From the NCBI RefSeq assembly GCF_002234675.1, contig NC_019873.2, forward strand, positions 13,032,235 to 13,096,234: DNA of 64,000 bases, read 5' to 3'. This DNA is from Oryzias latipes. Taxonomy: Eukaryota > Chordata > Actinopteri > Beloniformes > Adrianichthyidae. Positions within the stretch are counted from its first letter, which is position 1; every line of letters begins with the position of its first letter. The position numbers and the translations under genes are program-made. Of the stretch, positions 23,959 to 36,300 are shown piece after piece. The notes under the pieces are model-generated. The model did no database searches. It was not told the DNA's origin and was given only the letters and a program-made list of their open reading frames with translations.

Positions 23959-24660
23959 AGCCTTCATCTGCAGGAGCCAAATCCAGATCTGGAGCTGGGT
24001 TTTGCACCCAGATGTGCCTTCTTTTTCTCTCTGTGAAATGGGCGTTTCCATTCTGACTGAAGGGCAGCGATGTTTGCTGCTCAGACTGAGTAATGTTTTT
24101 TTGTTCTGAAGGAGCTCTGCCTTGTGTTGTTTTTCGATTGTTCTTGTTTTGATGCCACTGATCTCTGCACCAGGCCACCTTCACCTCTCTCTGCCTTAAC
24201 TTCTTCTCCATCAGTTCAGGTGCCTTTTATGCGCTTTCAGCCCCCAGACTGTTAAACACGTGGAACCCACTGGGCAACCACCATCGGGTCAGTTTAGATG
24301 GTCTTCTCAGGTCACATCTTTGTCACATGACAGAGATTTATGTCCAGTAACCAACCCCTAGTAAACTGCCTTTGTGAACCGCTCGATCATCCAGCCAAGA
24401 ACCACTGGAAAACACCTGAAACTGTTGGCATTTCCTATTATGTGAAGGAGATGTCATTTTCAGTGTGAGCACCTTACTTGTGCCAGGATGGACTGGTACC
24501 AGTTCCAGGTCACGTGATCTCCATGAATGAAGTGCAGTTGGAATTAATAAATTTTTTTTCTTCGACACAACAATTTTTGTAATGTAAAATGTTTATATCT
24601 GAATGACTTTTATAGTGAAGGGGGTGTTTTGTATAAAATAAATTTTATCTTTTTGTATTC
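23959..24660 (+). other. tspan14: tspan14 3' untranslated region
   Basis: Runs from the TAA at 23956-23958 to two AATAAA signals at 24546-24551 and 24637-24642. The second is followed by a T-rich stretch, so cleavage near 24655-24660 is likely. Confidence 0.7.
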
Positions 24661-25009
24661 AATGTTATTAAAAATGAATTTTCATTGATCTTGTGTCACT
24701 TTTTTTCTGTTTCGATGACCATTCTAAAAGTACTCCTACACATTCTAACACAATAAATTACTCTTATGTTCAGTCATCCACAGAGGTTTGAGTTCAGGTG
24801 TTGTAGTCTCTTATGTGTAGGAATGGCCGCCCAGCGAATTCCCCCATGCCTGTGGCAAGCCACTCCTGCACAGCCTTGCTTAAAAATTATAATCTTTAAA
24901 CTGAATCTGTTTTAGTACTGTAATCTGAAGATTTTCTCCAAAAATTAAAAAGTTGTGATTGGGTTATTGCATTGACTGTAATGGTTTTTTGCTGTTGTAG
25001 GTTTCCTCG

Positions 25010-25500
25010 ACTGAAACCCGAGCCGCCTCCTCCTCTTCAGGAAGCGCGCTCCCCAGCAGGCGGAGTCGGAACCGTGCAACAGCGTCGTGCTCGCGGCTCG
25101 CTCCCGTCTCGGCTCGTGGACCACCGGAGCGGCGTTCTCTTCAGCTCGCTGCGTTGCGGCGGATTTGAGGTTTAACACGGGCGACTACGGCGGCAGGAAC
25201 AGACCAAACTCTGCTCGGTTCAGTTGGTTTCTTCCCTCTGCTGTGGAAAACTCCGAGGGAGGCCCGCAGTGTGCGCTCCGCCTCCCGCAGGCCTCCAGCC
25301 CGGACTCCCGCGTTTCCGCAGCAAAATGGACGGATTCACCGGCAGCCTAGGTGAGTTCCGCCGCAGCTCTTTCCCCCAGGCCCCCGTGTTGCCTGCATGC
25401 AAGGCGTAAAACCCGTGGAACCCGCACGCGCCTCGGGGGGCTTTACACGTGTCACTGCTGTTTTCATCGAAAAAACCGCACCGCCCCTCCGGCAGTCGCG
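25010..25500 (+). promoter_or_regulatory. eml4: CpG-rich promoter region and 5' UTR of eml4
   Basis: CG dinucleotides are dense here (for example 25080-25200) in an otherwise CG-poor window. No TATA box was seen. The stretch spans the eml4 start codon (25326) and exon 1 donor, fitting a CpG-island promoter. The exact transcription start was not determined. Confidence 0.7.
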
Positions 25501-28500
25501 GGGCCACAAAACCAACATAGTCTTAAACAGATGGGGAGGGGGGCACGCGACTATCTGACGGTCCAAAAGCACCCATTAGAACCCGAATAGTTCTAAATAG
25601 CTTAGTCTTGTACAAAGAATCAAAGAGTAGAAATGTATACGTGTTGTTTTCGCTAATGGTGCGCACGAGCCGTTCATCTAGTTCGGACCCTCTTGCAGGC
25701 TTAGGTCCGGCAGTGACCCGTAACTTTCGGGACCTTCAAACACTGAGGTCACGTCTGGGTTTTCATTTTCAGTTTTACGAAACCTGGTGAAGAATCATTT
25801 CCTGCCGATTTCATTTGTTTATTTGTTCAAAAATTTCCCCGCCGTTTTTTTAGTTTCCTGTTGTTGACTTTTCCCTCCTGCTGGTTTCCGTCGTTAACTG
25901 GTCTGTCCTTCAAATCAAACTTTATTCAAATATTTTGACACAATGCACAACAGAAAGCTGTTCAGGTTGAGACATTTATCAAATGAATATAGGGCTTTTT
26001 AAACAAATGAAAATTAGCACAAGAAAACTCGCACGGCGCACACACCTCCACCCCGCACAAACAAACTCACATTCCTACTTCCGGTTTCTGAACGAATGTG
26101 GGACAAAAACACGGAGAGGTATAATCGGACGTGTGGTCGTGCACACCAGAAGCAATTCCCCATCTGACCACAAACCCGTCACTGTAGAAACCCTCCACAT
26201 CAGGACCATCCCCACAGCAACGACCCCCACAGGGGGCTAGGGGAAAGGTCATCGGTTCATTATTGGTGTGTGTGAGCGACCCCCCCCCCCCCCCCCCCCC
26301 CAAAAAAAGAAGAAATTATTGGTATAAAAATAAATAGAAAACTTTTATTTAGGCTCTTCTCTTCCCACCTGAGAGAGTCTACAGGATTTCTCAAAACTCC
26401 CGTTTTATTTCACGTTGATATCATCGCAACGATCAGAGTAAATTAGTTCAGAGGCGTCTTTCACAGATAAAAAAAAAGTTTGACATGGATTTGATGTTTG
26501 ATGTTCAGAACAAAACCTGTATGCAGATCTGTCAGAGGAAAAAGATCTGAAATCGGTTGCTCAGCCTCTAAAAACATAACTATCTCACATTTCCATAATT
26601 TTTATTCATCCTTATTGACTCCACGTCACTGATGTCCCCCCTCTGATTTATTTTTTGAGATTTTTAACATGTTCTTGTGGTATTTTTTCTCGTGATGGAC
26701 AACATATTTAAATGAAATTAATCTTAAAATTGCATCCTGAGTATTTCTCTTTTCAAATAGTTGTGAACCGGGAGCAGACAAAAAAGTCTGTAACTGTGAC
26801 GTAGAATCTACTAGTTCCCAGCTCCGCTTCATTCGGATGCATCCGCTTGTAGACAAACAGATCCATGTACGTCTTTATTTTCTTCACCTTAGCTGGTATC
26901 CGGCTCAAAATTGTATGTCTGGATTGCTCCAGGATGTTTTTGCTCTGGTGATGTGAGGTGTGAGGGGCTGTAAGGTAGCAAAAGCAGATTTAAACATTCC
27001 CGCCCACATCTTAGAAGTGAACTTCTAATAAATGACTGCCACTGCAGAAACTGTCTTAGAAAGCGACAGGTTTTTAGGTTTTGGCTAGAAATGGAGACTC
27101 CTTCCTTCTGATAGAAAATCCTGCTGGTTTTTTTCCGTCGTTTGTCTCGTCTTCCTGCTGAAATGTTAGCTTTGTTTAACCCTTGTGTGGTGTTCATATT
27201 GTTGTTACTCAGCCAGTGTTCGTGGGTCTGGTGGACCCGTTGCATGTTGTGGTTTTTAATGCCTCACAATCAAACACTTTGATGTTAAAATACTCGACAG
27301 ATGTTTACCTCATCCAATTACAATCAGTATATTTGGTTAATATTTGCCCTTTACCTTTTTTAGATCACATTCATAACTCATTATTTAAAACGTGATAAAG
27401 AAAATCAATTAAAATCAAGATATGAGTGGAAACAAATTTTCAAGTGAAGCAAGGGTTTTCAAAACTAATGACTTTTATTTATTTGAACACAGAAACTGAA
27501 TCCATTCAGCTGCACAACACAAGCTGAACTCATAGAGTAAACCTATTAGTCAAGACAACACATCAGCCCCATTGAACACATGGCCTTCTAGCCACTAGCC
27601 TATACAACACATGGTCCTGGCTGCTGACGGCCTGGTCCTGTGGCTGGGTGCTGATGGCTTCGTTTTGGAACTGGCTGATGCTCAATCAAATGGTAAATGG
27701 TAAATTGCGTATATTTATATAGCGCCTTTCTTCCAACAAGGACAAAGCGCTTTACAGTCACAGACCCATTCACCCAGTCACACACACATTCACTCACACA
27801 TTCAGACACTGGTGGTGGCTCCGCTGCCAAGCACAGGCGCCCGCCTACCACCAGAGGCAAGGTGGGGTTCAGTGTCTTGCCCAAGGACACTTCGACTCAT
27901 GGGCATGCAAGGCGGGAATTGAACTTGCAATCTTACGATCATGGGCCGACCGCCCTACCGCTGCTCCACGGCAGCCCCAATCTAATCATCTTCTTCAGAG
28001 TCACTGTCAGACTGAATTTTCAGAAATGTGATCCTCTAATTCTGAAACCTCCTCTTCTGAATCGTCTCCCTCTACATCATCATCAAAAACGTCTCTCTTC
28101 TAAAATCAATTCCAGGGCCCTCTGCGCAGAAAGTCTTTTGGCCATTTTGATCAGTTCTGATAAGAAACCACACTGGCGAAGCTATATTTATAGTGTCCCG
28201 CCTCCAATTTGTAGCAGATAAAGAGGGAGATATTAAAGATTCCCGCAAGAAATGCTTGAATTATTCTAACAATGTTGCAACCATGTGCGGGAACCGCAGG
28301 TGCAGAAACAGAACTCACATTTACAGTGAATCTTTCTCTCTCTGCCACTCTCTCTCTCTCTCTCTTTCTCACTGGTCACACACACACACACACACACCCC
28401 CCCCCCCCCCACACACACACCCACACACACACAGCAGGCCCAGACAGGTGGAGGACAGAGTGTAGGTACATAAAACATCAATTTCGACACTTCTATTAGC

Positions 28501-31500
28501 CCCGGGTCCAGTGGACCCGAACATCTTATATGTAATAGAAATGTGTTGGGGGGGTATACGGTGTGTGGTCATTAAACATGTATTCTGATATCGGTTCTTC
28601 ACAGAAAATGAGCCAAGGCCAGTGAGTCTGAGTTTGAAAAATTAATTAATTGTATCATTTTTCTTTTGATAAAAAATGAAAACGGGTCCCACAGACCCGA
28701 ACACCACATAAGGGTTAATGGATCTTTAGAGCATCCTGCTTCATGTATCAGATTCAGTTTTTTTGTCTTTTTTACCACTACTGTTTGCACTGACAAACCT
28801 GATCTGTGTCTGCAGATGACAGCATGTCTGCTGCCAGCGTCTCAGACGTCAACGACCGTCTGTCTGCGCTGGAGCTGCGTGTGCAGCAGCAGGAGGACGA
28901 GCTGATGGTGATGAAGGCCGCTCTGGCTGACGTCCTTCGTCGTCTCGCTGCCTCCGAGGATTCTGCCACCGCCGCAACAATGAAGCAACAGAGGGGGAAA
29001 GGTAAGTGAGTTCCACCAACGACGTCTGATTCTGGGCTTGTTGCAGTGCTGACTGCATCACCCTGCAGGTGGAGGTCCTCTCCGCGAAGCTTACTCCTTG
29101 TCCTGCATCACCAATGGAGGCACACCTGGACGGAAGAGGGACTCTGCCTCTGTCACCAGGAAGGACACAGTTTCATCAGCTGCTAAGAGGTAAAGGCAGA
29201 TGTGATTGGTGGGCGGAGTCTATGTAGGTTTCAGGTGTCTGATGTGAAGGTCTGTGCTTTGGTGAGTTTTTGCTCAGTTTCAGATCCACAGAGTTCGCAG
29301 CGTCAATGTAACCCAGCCCACATGTAGGTTTGGTCACATGGTCTCACGTGTTGCTCAGGCACCAGTCTACAAGCAGACGAGTCATCCAGCCATCAGCCCA
29401 AGAGCCCGTTACTGGTCTGGTTCAGGCATGAAGACTCTGTAGAACCAGTCTCTCATGGTACCGGTTCTGTTCACAGTGGATCAGACAGGAAGAAGGAACT
29501 CAGCAGTCAGCTGTCTCAGATGGAGGAGATCCAGGAGCACGAGGTGGCTCCCCACCCTCAGGAGTCCTCCCCCAGTCCTTCCTCACCCCAGAACTCCCCG
29601 AGACCAGCCCATACCTCAGACAGCAGCAAAGGCCACACAACACCTAAAAGGTTTTTGCCTGTCAGCCACATCTGACCTCACTTCCTGCTGATGCTGCTAC
29701 TAACCCTGCCTCTAAACACCTGAGGTCCTGCTGTGCTCCGCCCACGCTGGAGTCACCTGATCTGGACAGGGACCAGTGTGGGCGGGGAGGGAGCCAGAAC
29801 AGGAAGCAAAGCCGTTTTCACGTGTGTTCAGCAGCAGGGGGGGGGGGTCTGCTCCTGACTCCAGAAAAGTTTCTAACAAAAAAAGCATTTTAATAAACAA
29901 AGATTTTGGTTGCAATAAAACAAACTGATAACTGAATCTGTTTTTATCAACAACAGTTTTATTAAACAGTAGAGCAGTGTTTGAGCAAATATTTGTAATA
30001 ACTTTTTATTGTCAAACCACACAGTTTTGCGCCGATATGCAACACTTTACGTTAAAATCTTGCATATCAACAAAAACCTTTGGTTTTTCTGGTCTGCTTC
30101 AGATTTAATTGGAATTCCGTTAATTGCGTAAAAGGTCAAAGAGTTACAGAAACTAAAGGATCATTAACACTGGATCTAAAATTCTGGTTTTAAAAGGTTT
30201 AAGGCAGAATACATATGAACTTTAAACACATGTAATCAGACAGACATGAATCCAATTAGAGGAGACCTTTACTTACCGTTAATGTAAGCAACGATCTTCG
30301 GTTGCTCCAAAATACTTTGTGCTCTTTTGGATGAGGTCTATGATAAAGTGTATTTGGAGCAGGTTCTTTACCCCCCCTTTAATTTTCTGCCCCACGTGTG
30401 AAAAAGGCTTCTGAAACCAGATCTAGGTGTCTTTTGCCTCAAAGTTTCAGGGCCTTGCCAACTTTTTGTGTCTTTACGCTTCCTATTGCTCTGCCAAACC
30501 AACTTCAGAGCTGCTTGCATTCGATGATGGCTACTAATAGAAACTTTCCCCTGCTTTCCCGTTGGAGCGTCCCTCCTCTTTGACTTTCTCTGCTCCTTCT
30601 CTTCCAGCCGGTCTTTTGATGTTTTCCAGACTGCAGCTCTTTTCATAGGGTTTTTGAAGGAGGAAGCATCTTTTCTGAGCTAAACCTGCAGAACCTTTAA
30701 AAGACACTTAAACAAAGACTTTTGAGAGTAAAAGTCTGTTCTTCTGTTTTGTTCAGCAGAGTTTAGGAATTCTGAATTCCTCTTCCAGAAGAGAAGACTC
30801 AGAGGTCTATGCAGGTGCAGCTTAGAGGCTCCTCCTCCTCGCGGTGCTGCGGTGAAGCTAATTCTCCGTGTGTGTTCGTGTGCTCAGGGGTCCTAGTGTG
30901 AAGCGGTCTTCAGGAATGGAGCGCTCTCAGAGCACCACATGGGACTCCTCAGAGGACAACCGGAGCAAACTGGTGAAGGCTGCGTCCACCTCCAAGCTGT
31001 TGGCCAAAGCTGTGAAGAACGCCGACAAGTAAGATGGAGGAGAGATGGTTTGCTGATGTGGGCAGCAGTCTTGAACTCCATGCGTTTTTTTTTTTACGTT
31101 TTCTTTTTGCTGAAAAGATTGGTACATTTTTATTCCTATATTTTCCTGAGGAGTATAAGTCGCAGCACCAAAGAAATTAATACTAAAGAAGAAGAAAAAA
31201 TCATGTATAGTTTGGCGCTGGAGTAAAAGTTGCACCTTTGGGGCAAAAGCGCGATGCTTCTGAACCATCCTGCCAAGCCCAGAGTAATGCCAAACGCGAT
31301 TGATGCGTCAAATTTGCGTCTGCTGGTCTATAAATGTGTTCTTAAACTACATTTCTTAAACTTCCTGTGTCAAGTTTTTCTGTAATTTTACTGTCAAGCT
31401 AATACTTATTTATTTTAAAACGACATTAAAGTCGTTCCTGAGTATAAGTTGCACCCATGAGCAAACAATGTAAAACAAAAAAAAATGTATACTCGGAAAA

Positions 31501-33322
31501 ATACAATAGTTTCTGAAGATTTAACTCCTTGAGGCCGTTCTCTGTTCTCCTTAATGAAAGTTCTGCAAGGAACCCTGGGAAAGCTGAGGTAGAGCAGCTC
31601 GTTTATCTGGAGATAACAGAACAAAATCCTCATTTGTTCTCCCAAAATAATGACTTAATATCTTGTCGTCATGATTTGGGTTTTAAATGCACTTATTTGG
31701 AGATGAGTAGAAAAACATCGCTGATTAATGAGCTTATTGTGTGATAACCGCCTCAGAGCAGAAGTCCTAGCTGATGTAGACAAGCATCCACACCACAAGT
31801 AGCCATAAAATGATATCAGGAGACATGAAGCTACCAACTCATCTCATTTATGCTCACTTCCCACAAGTGAGAAAAAGACGCTGCTCTTTATTTTAACAAC
31901 ACATAAAAAGCAACAAAGCCACACACAGCGATGCACAGATAATCTATGGTGACAGGCATCACACTCTGTCATAGATTACTTTGGATGTGGTCAAACTCAG
32001 GAAAATTGAATTCTGCTAATGTTGTCAATCAGATACAGCCTAAACTACTCTTTTGTCTTTGCAAGACCAAAAAACTTGTTACCTCTACACCAGTGTTTTT
32101 CAACCAGTGTGCCGCGGCACACTAGTGTGCCGTGGGAGATGGTCAAGTGTGCCGTGGGAAATTGTCCTCATTCACTGATCTAAAAACATTTTCCATCTCC
32201 AGGATTTCAGCTCTCTGTTCATCCAAACAGGCCGTGATAAAACACTGAGTAGTTAGGAATATAAAAGATCAGGGCGGGGGCGGCGGGCCCCTGCCTTGCT
32301 CCTACCTGGACCAACCGTGGGCCGGGTGGGTGGCTGCCTGGAGTGCGGAGCGGGTCTCCCTTGGGGGGTCCTGGCTCGTACCTGGGGTCGGGGCGGGGGG
32401 ATGCCCGGAACTCCTGGGTGGTGGTGGGGTGCTCGTCTGGGGCTGTGGGCGTCCCTCTCCGGTGGGGCCCTGCGTTGGGCTCTTCCGGCGCGGCGGGGGG
32501 CTGCTTTCCTGGCTGGGCTGGGGCGGCGCTCTCTTTCCCTCTGCGCCTCCCTGCTCTCTGGCTCTGGGGGCCTCGCGGCGGTCCTGCTGGCCCTGGCCTG
32601 GGTGGCGGTCTTGGTCGCCCGGGGGGCGGTTGTTCCCTGCCTGTTCCCGTGTGGCGTTGGGGGGGCTCCGGCTGCCGCTGCTGCTGCGGCGGGGGTATGG
32701 GTGTGGGGGTGGCTGGGCGCTCCTCCTCCTTCTTTTCACATTCCACCATCCATTTTAGAAGAACATAAACACTCACCTGAGCACAGGTGTTAGCTCACCT
32801 TTGCACTAATAGTTTGCATGATTGAATGAAAGATTTCACACTAGTTGGTTTAAAGGCATAGGTATGCGTTCGTGAACACTATCTGTTTTGTGTGCATGTT
32901 GACATGTGGACATTTTTGCGGCTAGCAGGTGTGTTGATAATATTTGAGTGTGTGTGAACAGGCCCCGCCCTTTTTGTACTACATTTGAACCGTACCGTAA
33001 CGATAAACAACCAGTAAACCTGCCTGCTCTATGCTGCTTCATGGTCTTACCCCCCTTCCCCTCCTATTATCACCCTCCTACCCCCCCCTCTCTCTAACGT
33101 CCCTCTCTCTTCTTCCCCTCTTTCCTTTTCCGTCCGGTCCAACACCAAAGATTTTCAAACATGTTTGAAATTAATAAAGTTTGGCCTCAATTACAAAAGG
33201 GGTTTATTCAGACATACCTTTGGTTTGTCTGAAGATGAATAACCCCTCTTGTTAAAATAAAATATGTCCAACACAAGAGGCCCTCAGCTCTCATCTGTTT
33301 GCCTAGCTGTTGGACAGGACAA

Positions 33323-33362
<40 letters not shown>

Positions 33363-36300
33363 AATATAAAAGATCGTAAAATACTTTTTCTTTGCGTTTA
33401 TTTTATTTTATTAAAGACATTTTGATAAGAATGACGGTACCGCGATTCAGCTGCACCTTCGGCTGTATTTTGGAAAAGTCCCGTCCCTTCAACTGTCTCC
33501 ACCAATCATTCTTGGGGGGCTTAATCACATGTCATCAGTCTGACCAATCAGAAGTGGTTAAAGTCTTCACTTCCTTGTCCCGATTTAGCTCGTAAAGTCG
33601 CTCAGTTCTAACAAAAATAGCAGCTAAAGCTCGTCGTCGGTGTAGCTTTCCACAGAGTCCGGTATCAGACCGTGGAACAAGTGAACACATCAATGAAGCT
33701 CCGAAAAGCGATCTCCGGCCGTTTTATGCACTACATCTCCCATGATGCATTGGGTTGTGAGAGTGACAGCGCACAAGGAGATCTGTTGTTAAACGTCTTG
33801 AAACTAACGAACACACAAACTGTTTTTAAATCTTCTAACTTAACTTTTATTGAATCTTTTAGAAAAAACAGCTGAAGTTTCCAGCTTTTTCTGCAACAAT
33901 TATCTCAAAAATGCATGTGAGATTGTGGAGGGAAAGTAGATCAATACAGACTATGAGTTTCTCCTTTTTTTTTTTAATTTTCTGATGCTGGTGTGCCGCG
34001 GGATTTTTTTTAAGGTTAAAGTGTGCCGTGGCTCAGAAAAGGTTGAAAAACACTGCTCTAGAAAACGAGCTCAGGCGAGGCCGTTTTTCCGAAGCACCTG
34101 GATCTGATGCAAAAACAATTTTATTTATTCACTTTGTTCATCCAAACTCTCTTCATATTTTTTATATCTTAGTCCAAAGTTTGCTTTATTTTTAATCTGC
34201 TCTTGTTAACTTTAATTTTTGACTTGGTAACTTTATTTTGTTTTCTAAACCTTTTTAGGCTATCTTGATAACCTTTGTTTACACACAAACATTTGACCTA
34301 AAGGCCAATTAAAATCCAAAAGTCATTTAACCAATAAGCATCATTGCTGTCATGACAACAGTGGCGGTTAAACCGTCAGAGTAACGGGTGTCTGTGTTTT
34401 TTTTCTTCTTCTTTTAGACATAAAGAGCCAGTGGTGAGTGCAGGTAAGCTCAGTGCGGCCTTTATCCTTCACCGCTCATCATTGTTACCATCATCATCAC
34501 CATCATCATAATCATCGTTTCTTCATGTTTTGGTGTGTGAGTGACAATGTCTTTGTTTCATAGCATCCAAAATGTCCACTCGAGAGAAAAACAGCCAGGC
34601 AGGTAAGTCACATGAGCGAGCTAACATGACCACAGCAGCTTCCCTTTTCTGATCTGAAACAATCACCTCTCTCTCTCTGTATCTCTGCTTTGCATTGTCA
34701 GCCTCGCTCAACCACCTGCTCTCTATCCTTCAAGCTGCTCAGGTGAAGCCACACCTGTCTGTGACTCCACCCTACCATTCACTCTTGTTCTTGTTCAAAA
34801 TGCTCATACAGTCCAGGCAATCCCGACCATCTGATTGGACAATCACAAGTCCTTTCAAAGACGTTCTTTTTCTGCTCCTCACTTGTTCTCTTTTCCTCCT
34901 ATTTTCTTTGTTTTTGATGGTCAGACTGTCAATGAAAGTAGTAATTTATCAAACATGCTCAGGGTCAGGCCTGTACGCGCTAGTTACTTGCATTAAGCGA
35001 CCAACTTTTGTGATTCCTTAGTAAAAGTTCTTCAGATGCTCAAATGTTCCAAACACAGAACTTTTCTGAAGCTGAAATCAGCTTTTGGTCTGAACCAGAA
35101 GGAGAACCTAAACCCGTGGTCACCAACCCTTATCCTAACTAGTTGTGGGACAGTTGACCGCAGACGGAGAGAAAAAAAACCCTGCCTTTTTTTTCTCGTT
35201 TTATTTATAATAGATTTTGACAGAGGTTTATGTGGGAAAACTGCTGGATTCTCTCCACCACTTCCCGCTTCTTGTCGCATGTCAAGCTGCTTGGTCATGT
35301 GTCAAAAATCCATCCACTACATTCTTACAGCGGCTGCGCCGACCGCTAAATTAAACCTCCCAAACTTGCAAAGTTAAGAGAAAACAAACGTATTTGGAAA
35401 GTTTCTTTTTGCAGAATAAAGCCAACGAGGAAACAGAAGAGGAACCTTCGACTTAAAAATAAAAGAAATCTGCAAATGAACAGACGAAAACCAGGAGTCT
35501 TTACTCCAGATATGGATTTATTGTGACATTTGCTGCCACACACCATAATAATGAAGCACAACATTCAGCAACCGACTGCCTAATGTTGCAAGGATGCTGC
35601 CAATAAAGTTGCTTGAACAGTGGATTCACGTTTATTATATTTATTGACTGTATTTTGTTTTTATCTGTCAGACATATAAAAATCGATTTATAGCATTTTA
35701 ATGGTTACTACCCGCAATCTAGAGTTCAAAAAACGTTTAAAGCAGCTGCAGATATTTGACAGAAGATGAAGATAAACTTTACCCACATAAGTTAATAGAA
35801 ACTGTAGGCTTTTGAAAAAACAAACACTGGACGACCACGTAAGCCTCGTACGGGCCGGTCTGTGAAAATTGGCCTGAAAAAGGTTGGCTTAAAGGACAAT
35901 GTTCTAATATTTGACATCACAGAGGCCAAGTCAGAGACTTGGTGTGTTGCTGCAAGAACAGAAATAATAAAAACTGTAGGATTCCCCAATAGCCATTTTA
36001 CCTAAAACGTCTGAAAACAAAACGATCAAACCTGCTTCCTCTATAAAAAGAGCTTTTTAGCCGGTCTCTCCTTTACCCCATAACTGCCTGTCCTTAGTCC
36101 CACTCCTCTTAAACTTACCTGACACCTGTTCCTTACCTGGCCCACATGGTTCTGTCTGTCACACCCCTCCCACATCTGCCCCTCACGTGTCCCAAACCAT
36201 CCCTACACATGTCCCACACTTTTCCTCCATCTATCCCCCACCCAGCCCTGACATACCAATATCTCTCCCTCTGTGCCTCATCTGTCTTTCATTTGTCCAA

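Larger units (their letters stand above)
27180..28714 (-). mobile_element. piggyBac-like transposon remnant in eml4 intron 1
   Basis: A 1535-bp element between two TTAA sites (27176-27179 and 28715-28718), with terminal inverted repeats CCCTTGTGTGGTGTTC and its complement, 15/16 identical. On the minus strand, from about 28153 down to 28000, it encodes a piggyBac-type transposase N-terminus: MAKRLSAQRALELIL, then an Asp/Glu-rich stretch after a frameshift. The catalytic domain is gone. A SINE (27689-27980) and an AC/C-rich microsatellite are nested in it. Confidence 0.75.

Noticed and set aside
27915-27980. Possible tRNA gene (A-box and B-box present)
   Set aside because: It is the head of a dispersed SINE with a long unrelated body and no clean cloverleaf ending.
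27697-28221. A 174-codon plus-strand open frame
   Set aside because: Crosses a SINE and the antisense of the piggyBac-like transposase N-terminus; chance frame.
28340-28435. Short-period repeats that could suggest a CRISPR-like array
   Set aside because: Simple microsatellite in an animal genome; no spacers.
32219-32793. Large overlapping Pro/Arg- or Gly-rich open frames on both strands
   Set aside because: Stop-free because of extreme GC content inside a retrotransposed insert; no domain or splice context.
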